Under the pieces are notes generated by a model. The model did not search any database and was not told the DNA's origin. It worked only from the letters and a program-made list of their open reading frames with translations. A program made the position numbers and the translations under genes. Of a DNA stretch of 64,000 nucleotides, positions 18,901 through 26,634 are shown one piece after another. The DNA is taken from the NCBI GenBank assembly GCA_965203855.1, contig CBDBDN010000004.1:65510-129509 (forward strand), written 5' to 3'. The DNA comes from Bin87 sp965203855 (GTDB taxonomy: Bacteria; Chloroflexota; Dehalococcoidia; Lucifugimonadales; UBA3495). How positions within the stretch are numbered: position 1 is the first letter of the stretch; the number at the start of each line of letters is the position of its first letter.

Positions 18901-19112
18901 TCGGCGGCCAGCCGCCGCCCGATTTGCAGGCTGACATTCACCAGTCCCCGGCCCTCTGCGCCCAGCAGATGGGATACGGCGCGGGCCGCATCGTGATGGT
19001 CGGCAACGACGACGATGCGGGCGAACAGGTCATCGGCTTTGATGTCCGCAATCGTCTTGTCCAAGGCGTCCCGGGCGGATGCGCCAACGGCGGCAAAAGT
19101 TATGGAGGGCAT
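15894..19112 (-). CDS. addB: AddB-like nuclease subunit with Fe-S cluster
   Basis: A 1072-residue partner of AddA. ATG 19112 is chosen because a TTGACA/TATTCT promoter lies immediately upstream and includes the only longer in-frame start. The C-terminal nuclease has GTIDRVDDMGKAIWVRDFKTGK. The four Cys expected for the AddB 4Fe-4S cluster are seen as one in WAACPYRYF and three in CHYCDFNRLC. A clear Walker A motif is absent from the N-terminus, consistent with AddB-type proteins that keep an inactivated helicase fold. The stop lies inside addA. The promoter places the transcript start within a few bases of the ATG, so the mRNA is probably leaderless. Confidence 0.85.
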   Translation of the reverse strand: MPSITFAAVGASARDALDKTIADIKADDLFARIVVVADHHDAARAVSHLLGAEGRGLVNVSLQIGRRLAAELAGGTLATPSRIQESAAVRTVANSAPEAQGLEPAGRRRFYRSLADAFRSMAERPPPDAVADAAAENAPAASAMNRLAESLYGKYRQLLASKGCAVPAEVAHQAAAAVNDCPDAGRLPYVIYYLPRRMSAGDIALAQALDAKGRSAVIAGLVGNDEADSPVYRLAEQLNGAALDDAVNDALIRAAAPSADPLRQRAAADCLSIVAACDPEEEVRTVIRRIAAASDTPFHRIAVIYRQSNPYDSLLRQELDFAGIPCAGAADRSLADTPTGLLLQGIAELAECANANANNGANNGSGAVDRERLMDLLAATPLRWPNPQTAPGQGRTVPAARWAKLAREAHANGTPDNWETRLKAHQEKAAAHRKERQGDDYDDDGGLSGDCQNLHRFVSDLSGDLLRLNDGAASTWATAAERLGNLLDKYRWFGDGETDDDRRRIEELITSLATLQDWGDEYDLETLSATLREGLQSPVAEKGPPVGAGVYIGTPAGIAGAEYDAVYMVGMVERQFPPRPSVNPWLADNPEERRREAGLERCDFLAAAAAGRQVTLCYPAATAERRAAYPSRWLVDAATALHQKHHGSGRLTYDNIRQGQGAEQWLTTVQSRVDGLRRRPGHFGVQPADISDYRLMGLLSDRSRLAARCDDRMRRALDARQSRNGSVITEWDGKLPSDAPRINEIGSRERPVSPSSLETWAACPYRYFLSRILGLAALPDDDDDDAISALEKGSLVHKILEEFVKQGKQTAAELLALANHEFNEAERRGVTGYYLLWEMTKAEIRTALETYVDAEAKLLGIAKQVKSKAEVSFGPTGLSGHPTEIGEVKVTVDGLEDVWFRGTIDRVDDMGKAIWVRDFKTGKPDKYRTIERRDGTISTDCSVANGQAMQLPVYLEAARQADANIAIFASYCFPLNSPSISDGKVEIYRASDGQLHTFHKTLYRIIGSARAGVFPATPDAAYRSNCHYCDFNRLCPTRRRQIWERKGRHDPSVQPFNALGGKAAIAKDDDAN

Positions 19113-19122
19113 AATGGCGTTG

Positions 19123-19151
19123 AGAATAGGCAGGTATGGGGCAAGTGTCAA
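19123..19151 (-). promoter_or_regulatory. Sigma-70 promoter of addBA (leaderless)
   Basis: On the minus strand TTGACA (19151-19146) and TATTCT (19128-19123) are separated by 17 bases. Ten bases separate the -10 box from the addB ATG, so the 5' leader should be zero to about five bases. Confidence 0.65.
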
Positions 19152-19163
19152 TAAAGAGCGTGT

Positions 19164-20042
19164 CTATTGCGGGGTATAAGTTACGGTTATCCGGTCGGTA
19201 GCGCTTTCGCCGTTCAGGGATGCTGTTGCGGTGATGGTATGCTCCCCCTGGCCCGGCAGGCCGATAGTGATGCTCCAGTCGCCGTTGGCGCCTACCTCCG
19301 GGTAATGTATATCATTAACGACGACCGTTGCGCCGGGCGTGGTTTCGCCGGCGATACGGAGCGGGTTTTCACGCACGAAAAGGGCGAGGCCAGCCGGCTC
19401 GGTAATCCGAACCGCAAGTTCTACCGACACGGGGGCATACTGTATATGCAACCATGCGCGCGTCGGGTCGTCGATGGCAAAGTGTGTGGCGTCCACTCGC
19501 AGCGCGTTGAGGCCCGGATTCAACCGGATGGCGATGGCGAACCGGCCATCCGCATCAGATACTTTGGCGGAGCTCGCTACTGGGCCGTTGAAAATCTGCA
19601 CGGCTGATCCGGGCAGCGTCCGTCCCTCTATAGTTACCGGTCCCGGACGGCTTACCGTTGCATAGTCAACATGGCTTTCCACATTAATAAACAGGGGCGG
19701 CAGCGGCGTTGCGGTAGGGGATGGCGCTGTGGGCGGCGGCGTAGGCGTGGCCGCCGGCGTGGGGGTGGGCGGCGGCGGCGTGAGCGTGGGCATAGGCGCC
19801 GGCGTGGGCGGCAGCGCGGGTATAGCTGTGGCTGACTGGTTAGGCAGCGGCGTCGGCATTGCCGTGGGCCGGAGCGTGGGCGCCGCCGTCGGTTGGGGCG
19901 CATCCGACAATGCCGCCGGCGTGGCCGTGGGCGCCGCCGTCAGCAGCGCGGCCGGCGGGTCGGGCAAGCTCAATACCCAGGCTGCCAGAAAAATGACGGC
20001 CGCCAAGCCGGCGCCAACTGCAATTATAATCTGCTGTCGCAA
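19164..20042 (-). CDS. Exported Pro/Thr-rich protein with Ig-like domain
   Basis: A 292-residue protein with an uncleaved or weakly cleaved N-terminal membrane segment (IIIAVGAGLAAVIFLAAWVL). A low-complexity stalk of Pro, Thr and Ala at about residues 30-115 follows, then two beta-rich modules. The second (NPLRIAGETTPGATVVVNDIHYPEVGANGDWSITIGLPGQGEHTITATASLNG, described here in parts) resembles bacterial Ig-like repeats that bind surfaces or sugars. The called start is TTG 20042 and has no clear ribosome site; an internal TTG is possible. PT-rich stalks of this kind are common on Chloroflexota envelope proteins. It lies between the histidine kinase and addB, and its function is unknown. Confidence 0.65.
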   Translation of the reverse strand: MRQQIIIAVGAGLAAVIFLAAWVLSLPDPPAALLTAAPTATPAALSDAPQPTAAPTLRPTAMPTPLPNQSATAIPALPPTPAPMPTLTPPPPTPTPAATPTPPPTAPSPTATPLPPLFINVESHVDYATVSRPGPVTIEGRTLPGSAVQIFNGPVASSAKVSDADGRFAIAIRLNPGLNALRVDATHFAIDDPTRAWLHIQYAPVSVELAVRITEPAGLALFVRENPLRIAGETTPGATVVVNDIHYPEVGANGDWSITIGLPGQGEHTITATASLNGESATDRITVTYTPQ

Positions 20043-20138
20043 GGTAGCTGTCTGTCGAAAAGTGCGCCGGCGTCGGTGATTGCCGCCGTTTTGTGGCTAA
20101 TTCGGCCCGGCCCGGCGCGGCGGTATGATGCGGTATTA

Positions 20139-21128
20139 TCAGGATTGCGGCGCAACGGCCGGCAGAGCCAGCGTAAAGGCGGTGTGATGGCCGGCGGCGG
20201 GCGCCGGCACCGATGCCACTGTCAGCGTTCCGCCGTAGCGGTTAGCCAGAGTGCGGCTGATGTACAGCCCCAGCCCGGACGAAGTCTTTTCCTCGCTGCG
20301 GCCCATTTGCGGCGTCCAGCCCCGCGTGAACAGATGACCGCGGTAGTGCGCCGGAATGCCGGGGCCGTCGTCGGCAACCTGTATGGAGAAAGTTGCGGCG
20401 TCCGGGCTGCGCGCCACGCTGATTTCCACCTTGTCGCCGCCATGGCGCAGGGCGTTGTCCACCAGATTGGCGACGATATGCTCCAGGACGGCGGTGTCCG
20501 AATGCACCAGGCCGAACTCGTCCGGTTCCGACCACCACACAATGTCTTTGCCCTGTTCGGCGGCCTGCCCGGCGTAGCGATCCACGATGCGGCTGACCAC
20601 GGCAGTAGGTTCTACCGGATAGCATTCAATGGGGGCGTCGGGCGTTTCCAGGTTAATCATCACCTGCATATTGGCCATCATCAGGCGGAAAGATGGAGCC
20701 TGCTCCTCAATTTCGTGCAGCAGTTCGTGCACGACGATGGAAACATCCTCGCCGGTGGACGCCAGTACGCCGCGCACTTCACGGCATTTGCCCAGTATGC
20801 GGCGCATGGGCCGGCCCAGGTCATGCTGAAAAGTCTCAAACTGCTGCTCGGTAAGACGGCTCCAGTCATCGACGCCGTTAACGCCGTTGCGGTTGCGCTG
20901 GCCGACGGCGCCGGCGGCATAAGCGCCCACCGCCGCCGTCAGGCCCAGGCACATTATGCCGATGCCGATATAGGCCAGGGGCGCAATGTTCCAAGGACGC
21001 GGAAAGAGCCCGGGCAGCGTGAAAAACAGCGACGCCAGCATCAAGGCCAGGCCGGCCAGCGCCACGGCGATGCCCGCCATAGCCGGCCAGGGGTATGCCG
21101 GTGCCCGTCGTCCTGCCGATGCCGCCAT
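20139..21128 (-). CDS. Membrane sensor histidine kinase
   Basis: A 329-residue kinase with two N-terminal transmembrane helices (about residues 17-40 and 50-75) and almost no extracytoplasmic loop, so it probably senses an intramembrane or cytoplasmic cue. The phospho-acceptor is likely His102 in FQHDLGRPMRR. The ATPase part has the N box NLVDNALRHG, the G1 box DDGPGIP and the G2 box SSGLGLYISR. It follows the response regulator by 33 bases and presumably phosphorylates it. The target genes are unknown; the nearest are the exported protein and rho. Confidence 0.88.
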   Translation of the reverse strand: MAASAGRRAPAYPWPAMAGIAVALAGLALMLASLFFTLPGLFPRPWNIAPLAYIGIGIMCLGLTAAVGAYAAGAVGQRNRNGVNGVDDWSRLTEQQFETFQHDLGRPMRRILGKCREVRGVLASTGEDVSIVVHELLHEIEEQAPSFRLMMANMQVMINLETPDAPIECYPVEPTAVVSRIVDRYAGQAAEQGKDIVWWSEPDEFGLVHSDTAVLEHIVANLVDNALRHGGDKVEISVARSPDAATFSIQVADDGPGIPAHYRGHLFTRGWTPQMGRSEEKTSSGLGLYISRTLANRYGGTLTVASVPAPAAGHHTAFTLALPAVAPQS

Positions 21129-21161
21129 GATGCGCTGCTGTCCTGCATAGCTCCGCCGGCG

Positions 21162-21944
21162 CTACTCCCGGGGCGGCAGCAGGCGATAGCCCCGGTCTCT
21201 AACGCTGACGATAAAGTCGTTGGCGCCCAGCGCAATGCCCAAGGCGCGGCCCATAGCGACTTTGATTTCGCGAATCCGCACCCGCAGCGAGGCGCGGGAG
21301 TCATCGCCCTCCAGGTAGCGTTCCAGCCGGTCGTAAGAGACCAGATTGCCGGGGCTGCGATACCAGGCTTCGGCCAGTTCGCGCAGGATACGGAAGCGGC
21401 GGCCGCGCACTTCGGGCACCGGCGCCAGATTGCCGTCGGCAGCGCGCACCAGCACCGTTTCGGCATCGGTATCCACTACGATACGCTCGCCAATAGCGAT
21501 AGTGGGCGGTTCCGCCCCGATAAGGCGGCGCACCCGCAGCGCCACTTCCTCGGGGGAGGCCAGCTTGTCGATGAACTCTACCGGCGCATTCACCTGCAAG
21601 GCGCTGCGGGCTACCGTATCCCGTTCTACGCCCTGGCTGTATTGCGTGAACATCAGCACGGGCAGGTCGGGGCTTTGCGCGACGATGCGCTTCAGAATGT
21701 CCAGGCCCTTGAACTGGTCATCGCGGTAGTCGCCCAGGCGCACATCCAGCACCACGCCGTCCGGGCGGCTTTCGGAGATGGCGTCCAGGGCGGCCCACAG
21801 CATACCGTCGGCGGAGCCATGCTCCTCTTTGCTGATAATGCGGGTGTTCCAGCCTTCCTGGGACAGCCGGCGGCATACCGCCCGCACGATGGCGGAAGTA
21901 GCTTCGTCGTCCACAACGAGGATGGTTCCGGAGCGCGGCGGCAT
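21162..21944 (-). CDS. Response regulator with winged-helix output domain
   Basis: A 260-residue protein. The receiver domain has the acidic pair in ILVVDDE (12-13), the phospho-acceptor Asp67 in GVVLDVRLGD and Lys in FIDKLASPEE. The C-terminal part (VRGRRFRILRELAEAWYRSPGNLVSYDRLERYL ... VRIREIKVAMGRALG ... VRDRGYRLLPP) matches an OmpR-like winged helix. It sits 36 bases after rho and just before the kinase. The start is ATG 21944; its ribosome site is weak, so coupling to rho translation is possible. Confidence 0.88.
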   Translation of the reverse strand: MPPRSGTILVVDDEATSAIVRAVCRRLSQEGWNTRIISKEEHGSADGMLWAALDAISESRPDGVVLDVRLGDYRDDQFKGLDILKRIVAQSPDLPVLMFTQYSQGVERDTVARSALQVNAPVEFIDKLASPEEVALRVRRLIGAEPPTIAIGERIVVDTDAETVLVRAADGNLAPVPEVRGRRFRILRELAEAWYRSPGNLVSYDRLERYLEGDDSRASLRVRIREIKVAMGRALGIALGANDFIVSVRDRGYRLLPPRE

Positions 21945-21980
21945 AATGGGATACGATACACCGGGCGGCGTGGGCCGCTG

Positions 21981-23462
21981 CTAGGCGCTTTTGGTCAAAT
22001 TGGTCAGGAATTCGGAGTTGCTGCGAGTGCGCGCCAGCCGATCCAGCACGCGTTTGGTGGCATCGCCCATATTGGCCTGGTCGCCGCCGGAGGCCAAAGT
22101 TACCATACGGCGCAGCAGCCAGATTTGCTGCACGGTTTCCGAGTCGTACAGCAGTTCCTCCCGGCGGGTGCCGCTGCGTACTACATCAATGGCCGGGAAG
22201 TACCGCTGGTCGGCCAGCCGCCGGTCCAGATGCAGTTCCATATTGCCGGTGCCTTTGAATTCCTCGTAGATTACTTCGTCCATCCGGCTGCCGGTGTCCA
22301 GCAGGCAGGTAGCGATGATGGTCAACGAGCCGCCTTCCTCCAGGTTACGGGCCGCGCCGATGAACCGTTTGGCCGGGTACAGCGCCGCCGGGTCAATGCC
22401 GCCGGAGAGCGTGCGCCCGGAAGTGGGCAGAGCCAGGTTGTAAGCCCGAGTCAGCCGGGTAATGCTGTCCAGCAGAATGACGACATCCCGTCCGGTTTCC
22501 ACCAGCCGCTTGGCGCGTTCCACGGCCAGCTCGGCAACGCGGCACTGCTCCTCTACCGATTCGTCAAAGGTAGAGGCGAAAACGTCGCCCGACACGGCGC
22601 GGCGCATTTCGGTAACTTCCTCCGGGCGCTCGCCAATCAGGGCCACCATCTGGACTACATCGGGGCGGTTCTCCGTAATTGCGGCGGCAATCTGGCGCAG
22701 CACCGTCGTTTTGCCGGCTTTGGGCGGCGATACAATCAGCCCGCGCTGCCCCAGCCCGATGGGCGCAAAGAGGTCAATCATCCGGGTTGGTATGCCGCCG
22801 GCGTCGTGTTCCATAACGATGTGTTCATCCGGGAATATGGGCGTCAGCGACTCGAAAGTGCGGCGAAAGCCGGGCTTCTGGCGTTCCGGGTCCAGCAAGT
22901 TGACGCTGGTGGGGCGCAGCAGGCCGTAGCGCCGCTCGCCGTCTTTGGGCGGACGCACCAGCCCGATGACGGAATCGCCGGTTTTCAGGTTGAAGCGGCG
23001 GATCTGCGACTGCCCCACAAAAACATCGCCGTTCACCGGGGGATACTGTATAGAACGCAGCAGGCCATGCCCGGCGTCCATCACTTCCAGGACGCCCGAT
23101 GCCGTAAGCATATTGCGGTTGGCGGCAGCCTGCCGGATTTTGTTCACCAAAGCGTCCCGACCCAGTTCGGTCAGCGAGCTTTCGTCGCGGAAACCCACAT
23201 CCGGGGCCAGTTTCAGCAGCCGGTCGTAGGACAATGCCGACAGTTCGGAGATGTCCAGCAGAGTATCGGGCAGCGGCTCCGGGGCGCTGCCGCCGTTGGC
23301 AATGCTCCGGCCCGACGCCCCGTTGTCGCTGCCGATGCCGCGGAGTTCGTCGTCATCAGTAAAGTTGGGGCCTGCTTGCCCGCCGGGAACTGGCGGGCGG
23401 CGCCGGCGGCGGGCGGCGGCTGCGCCGGCCGCATTGCCGGCGCCAGTGCGGGGTCTAACCAT
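21981..23462 (-). CDS. rho: Transcription termination factor Rho
   Basis: A 493-residue hexameric RNA helicase. ATG 23462 is preceded by GGGAGG. The N-terminus is basic and Gly/Ala-rich, a species-specific insertion typical of high-GC bacteria. The Rho N-domain begins at LLDISELSALSYDRLLKLA and the RNA-binding domain contains VNGDVFVGQSQIRRFNLKTGD. The ATPase core has PPKAGKTT (Walker A), GERPEEVTEM and LDSITRLTRAYN, and the secondary RNA site is in GGIDPAALYPAKRF. It follows the transaldolase gene by four bases, an arrangement also seen in Firmicutes. Confidence 0.97.
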   Translation of the reverse strand: MVRPRTGAGNAAGAAAARRRRRPPVPGGQAGPNFTDDDELRGIGSDNGASGRSIANGGSAPEPLPDTLLDISELSALSYDRLLKLAPDVGFRDESSLTELGRDALVNKIRQAAANRNMLTASGVLEVMDAGHGLLRSIQYPPVNGDVFVGQSQIRRFNLKTGDSVIGLVRPPKDGERRYGLLRPTSVNLLDPERQKPGFRRTFESLTPIFPDEHIVMEHDAGGIPTRMIDLFAPIGLGQRGLIVSPPKAGKTTVLRQIAAAITENRPDVVQMVALIGERPEEVTEMRRAVSGDVFASTFDESVEEQCRVAELAVERAKRLVETGRDVVILLDSITRLTRAYNLALPTSGRTLSGGIDPAALYPAKRFIGAARNLEEGGSLTIIATCLLDTGSRMDEVIYEEFKGTGNMELHLDRRLADQRYFPAIDVVRSGTRREELLYDSETVQQIWLLRRMVTLASGGDQANMGDATKRVLDRLARTRSNSEFLTNLTKSA

Positions 23463-23466
23463 AGCG

Positions 23467-24132
23467 TCAGCCTCCCGATGCTTGTGCTTGCTGCCAGTCC
23501 TGCAAGAAACGCTCCAGGCCGGCATCGGTCAAGGGATGCTTAATCATCTGCGTCAGCACCCCGTAAGGGATAGTAGATATGTGGGCGCCGGCGGAGGCGG
23601 CTTGTACGCAGTGCCGGGCGCCGCGAATGCTGGCCGCCATCACCTGCGTGCTTACCTGCTGCTGCCGATACACCGCGGCGATGTCCGCAACCAGGCCAAT
23701 GCCGTCCTCTCCGATGTCGTCCAGCCGGCCGACAAAGGGGCTGACGACCGTGCTGCCGGCGTTGGCGCCCAGCAAAGCCTGGTTCACGGAGAAAACCAGC
23801 GTCTGGTTGATTTGGATGCCGTCGCGGGCCAGCACGCTGATGGCCTTGAACCCTTCGGCAGTGCTGGGGATTTTCACCCAGGGGTTGGGGATCCATTCGG
23901 CGATTTCCCGGCCCTCGGCAATCATTCCCGGCGCATCGGTGCTGACCACTTCCACGGAGATGGGGCCGTCGATGATGTCGGCGATTTCCTGCACGGCGGC
24001 GCGGTAGCCGGCGGCGCCGCCGATGCCCTCTTTGGCTGCCAAGGACGGGTTGGTAGTAACGCCGGAGATTACGCCGAGTTCGGCGCCCTGGCGAATTTCG
24101 TCAATGTTGGCGGTGTCCAGAAACAGTTTCAC
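23467..24132 (-). CDS. tal: Transaldolase / fructose-6-phosphate aldolase (TalC type)
   Basis: A 221-residue small transaldolase. A GTG at 24132 is the start because GGGAGGAGG lies eight bases upstream and the product then begins VKLFLDTANIDEIRQG, as in the family. The Schiff-base Lys is in NPWVKIPSTAEGFKAI; SGVTTNPSL is the substrate loop, and SPFVGRLDDIG is conserved. It links the pentose phosphate pathway to glycolysis by transferring dihydroxyacetone units. It lies directly upstream of rho and downstream of pyrG, as in the Bacillus pyrG-fba-tal-rho region. Transaldolase and F6P aldolase activity cannot be told apart here. Confidence 0.93.
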   Translation of the reverse strand: MKLFLDTANIDEIRQGAELGVISGVTTNPSLAAKEGIGGAAGYRAAVQEIADIIDGPISVEVVSTDAPGMIAEGREIAEWIPNPWVKIPSTAEGFKAISVLARDGIQINQTLVFSVNQALLGANAGSTVVSPFVGRLDDIGEDGIGLVADIAAVYRQQQVSTQVMAASIRGARHCVQAASAGAHISTIPYGVLTQMIKHPLTDAGLERFLQDWQQAQASGG

Positions 24133-24367
24133 TGGCGTAACCTCCTCCCGCAGTTGGCGCGGGTTTGGCTTTACGGGTTTAACTTTATAGATTGGCGGCG
24201 GCGGGCGTCCGATTTCCCGGCATAGGCCGCCGGCGCCGAGGGTTCGTGCGTCCGTCCGACGCTGCCGGATTGGATTGGGTCGCATCGGATTGGTTAGGCC
24301 ATTGCGCCGGGCGCGGTCCGGCCCGCGCGGCCGTCGTCATTGGCATTGGGTTGGTGTTGGTAAAGAT

Positions 24368-26014
24368 TCAGAAAGACCATCCGGGGGAGCGGCGGAACGG
24401 CAACTGGCTGCCCTCCCGCACCGTGTGGCGCGCTTGTCCGAGCAGGGCGCTGAACAGCGGATGGGGCCGGTTGGGCCGGGACTGGAATTCGGGATGGAAC
24501 TGCACGCCCACCATAAAGGGATGGTCGGGCACTTCCGCCGTTTCCACCAGCGCGCCGTCCGGCGACAGGCCGCTCATCACGATGCCCGACGCCTCCAGCG
24601 TTTCACGGTATTGGTTGTTGACTTCGTAGCGGTGGCGGTGTCGCTCCATAACTTCCGGGATGGCGTAAGCCTGGGCCATACGGGTGTTGGGCTGGGGCCG
24701 GAACGGATAATGCCCCAGCCGCATTGTGCCGCCCAGGTCGGTAACCGCCCGCTGCCCGTGCATAATATCAATGACGGGATAATCGCAATGCGGATCCAGC
24801 TCGGACGAGTTGGCGCGTTTCAGGCCGGTTACATTCCGGGCCCAGTCAATCACCATAACCTGCATACCCAGGCAGAGGCCCAGATAAGGAACCTGCCGGA
24901 GGCGGGCATAGCGGCTGGTTTCCACCATACCCTCGACCCCTCTGGGGCCAAACCCGCCCGGCACTATGATGCCGCAGACGTCGTTGAGATGGGCTGCTGC
25001 GCCGTCGCGCTCAATGGCTTCGGAATGCACCCATTTGACGGCGGCGTGCCGGCCGCAGGCGGCGGCGGCGTGGCGCAGCGCTTCCCGCACCGACATATAG
25101 GAATCCGGGTATTCTACATACTTGCCCACTATGGCGATTGGCACGGCGTAATCGGCGGCGTCCATCCGAGCTACCAGCCGGCTCCAGTCCTGCAAGTCGC
25201 AATGGCCGTCCAGCCCCACCGCCTGCGAAAGGATGCGGCTGACGCCGAATTGTTCCATAATCAGCGGAACGCCGTACACATTGGCGACGGTAGGCATCGG
25301 AAAGATCGCTTCCGGCGCGACATCGCAGAACAGGGCCAGCTTGTCGCGAATGCCGTCGGTAATTTCGGTATCGCTGCGGCAAATCAAGGCGTCCGGCTGG
25401 ATGCCGATGCTTCGCAACTCTTTTACGCTGTGCTGCGTCGGCTTGGTTTTCAGCTCCTCGGATGCCGAAATGTAGGGCAGCAGCGTTAGATGAATGTAAA
25501 AAACTTTATCCCGCCCGACTTCGTTTCGCATCTGCCGTATAGCTTCCAGGAACGGCAGCCCTTCAATGTCGCCGACGGTGCCGCCGACTTCCACGACTAC
25601 TACATCGGCGCCGGAGCTTTCGGCCAGTCCGGTGAGGCGGCTCTTGATTTCGTTGGTGAGATGGGGAACGGTCTGGATGGTGCCGCCGAGGAAATCGCCG
25701 CGCCGCTCGTTGGTAATCAGCGTCAGGTAGGCTTGCCCGGCGGTAACATTGCTGTCTCGGGTTAGTTCTACATCAATGAACCGCTCGTAATGGCCCAGGT
25801 CCAGGTCGGTTTCGCCGCCGTCCCGGGTAACGAACACCTCGCCGTGCTGGTAGGGCGACATCGTGCCGGGATCCACATTGAGATAGGGATCCAGTTTGAT
25901 AACCGTAACCGAAAGCCCCTGGCTTTTGAGGATGCGGCCGATGGATGCGACGCAGATCCCCTTGCCGATGGAGCTGACCACGCCCCCGGTTACAAAGATA
26001 AACTTGGCGGGCAT
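24368..26014 (-). CDS. pyrG: CTP synthase
   Basis: A 548-residue enzyme that aminates UTP to CTP with glutamine. ATG 26014 is chosen because the product then starts MPAKFIFVTGGVVSSIGKG as in all CTP synthases; the open frame extends 77 codons upstream but those residues are not family-like. The synthase domain has GTMSPYQHGEVFVT and DLDLGHYERF. The glutaminase domain has the nucleophile Cys in YLGLCLGMQ and the His-Glu pair in QFHPEFQSRP. A consensus promoter about 240 bases upstream implies a long leader. It is the last gene of a minus-strand run that includes tRNA-Leu, tRNA-Lys and the viperin cluster. Confidence 0.97.
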   Translation of the reverse strand: MPAKFIFVTGGVVSSIGKGICVASIGRILKSQGLSVTVIKLDPYLNVDPGTMSPYQHGEVFVTRDGGETDLDLGHYERFIDVELTRDSNVTAGQAYLTLITNERRGDFLGGTIQTVPHLTNEIKSRLTGLAESSGADVVVVEVGGTVGDIEGLPFLEAIRQMRNEVGRDKVFYIHLTLLPYISASEELKTKPTQHSVKELRSIGIQPDALICRSDTEITDGIRDKLALFCDVAPEAIFPMPTVANVYGVPLIMEQFGVSRILSQAVGLDGHCDLQDWSRLVARMDAADYAVPIAIVGKYVEYPDSYMSVREALRHAAAACGRHAAVKWVHSEAIERDGAAAHLNDVCGIIVPGGFGPRGVEGMVETSRYARLRQVPYLGLCLGMQVMVIDWARNVTGLKRANSSELDPHCDYPVIDIMHGQRAVTDLGGTMRLGHYPFRPQPNTRMAQAYAIPEVMERHRHRYEVNNQYRETLEASGIVMSGLSPDGALVETAEVPDHPFMVGVQFHPEFQSRPNRPHPLFSALLGQARHTVREGSQLPFRRSPGWSF

Positions 26015-26250
26015 AGTATCCCCCGCGCGCCGAAACGGTGCGGCGCCGGGGCGGCGGCTCCGCCCGGCTCCCGTCGGCAGCGGGAATGGGAATTCATCGG
26101 TGTCATCAGAACGAACAAGCAGTTCACGGGGCGAAACGCGCAGCGCCGGGAATGCAACAGAACAGTCGCAGTCGGCGCCCGGGCGTTCAAGGGATTCAGC
26201 GGGCGATGCCGGGGGCGCAGAACATCGGGCGCCGCGCGGTCGCATGGCGC

Positions 26251-26280
26251 ATTATAAGCGGGGTAATTTCGCAGTGTCAA
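26251..26280 (-). promoter_or_regulatory. Consensus sigma-70 promoter of pyrG
   Basis: On the minus strand a perfect TTGACA (26280-26275) and a perfect TATAAT (26256-26251) are 18 bases apart. The transcript would start near 26244, leaving a leader of about 230 bases before pyrG. The 324-base gap 26015-26338 otherwise shows no gene and no clear attenuator hairpin with a T-run. Confidence 0.75.
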
Positions 26281-26338
26281 ACCAAAGGGGCGGCGGGAAA
26301 TGCGGTTTTCACGTCTCTATCTCTCTGTGAGATGGGAA

Positions 26339-26423
26339 TGGTGGGGAAGGTGAGACTCGAACTCACACGCCCAAAGGCACATGATCCTAAGTCATGCTCG
26401 TCTGCCAATTCCGACACTTCCCC
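26339..26423 (-). tRNA. tRNA-Leu (anticodon TAG)
   Basis: An 85-nt tRNA with a long variable arm. The acceptor GGGGAAG pairs with CTTCCCC, the anticodon loop is CTTAGGA, and the T arm contains GTTCGAGTC. The 3' CCA is encoded. Confidence 0.96.
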
Positions 26424-26476
26424 GGCAAATCGGGCCATCCCGTACCAATACGGTGGCAGTGGGTTAGAGAATAAAA

Positions 26477-26552
26477 TGGTGACCCGCCTCGGGGTCGAAC
26501 CGAGAACCTGCTGATTAAGAGTCAGCTGCTCTGCCAGTTGAGCTAGCGGGCC
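26477..26552 (-). tRNA. tRNA-Lys (anticodon CTT)
   Basis: A 76-nt tRNA. The acceptor GGCCCGC pairs with GCGGGTC with one G-T pair, the anticodon loop is CTCTTAA, and the T loop is GTTCGACCC. The 3' CCA is encoded. It lies 53 bases upstream of tRNA-Leu. Confidence 0.96.
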
Positions 26553-26634
26553 AAACTTGCGCCGGCAAAACGGAACTAAACCGCCCGGCAAGCGCATCTA
26601 TCAGGCTACCAATAACCCGCTGTGGTGTCAAGAA

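Noticed and set aside
17748..19154. A 468-codon plus-strand frame
   Set aside because: Antisense to addB and without recognisable motifs or ribosome site.
19893..23543. A 1216-codon open frame on the plus strand
   Set aside because: It lies antisense to the exported protein, histidine kinase, response regulator and rho, all with clear motifs; the frame is open only because of GC-biased codons and has no domain.
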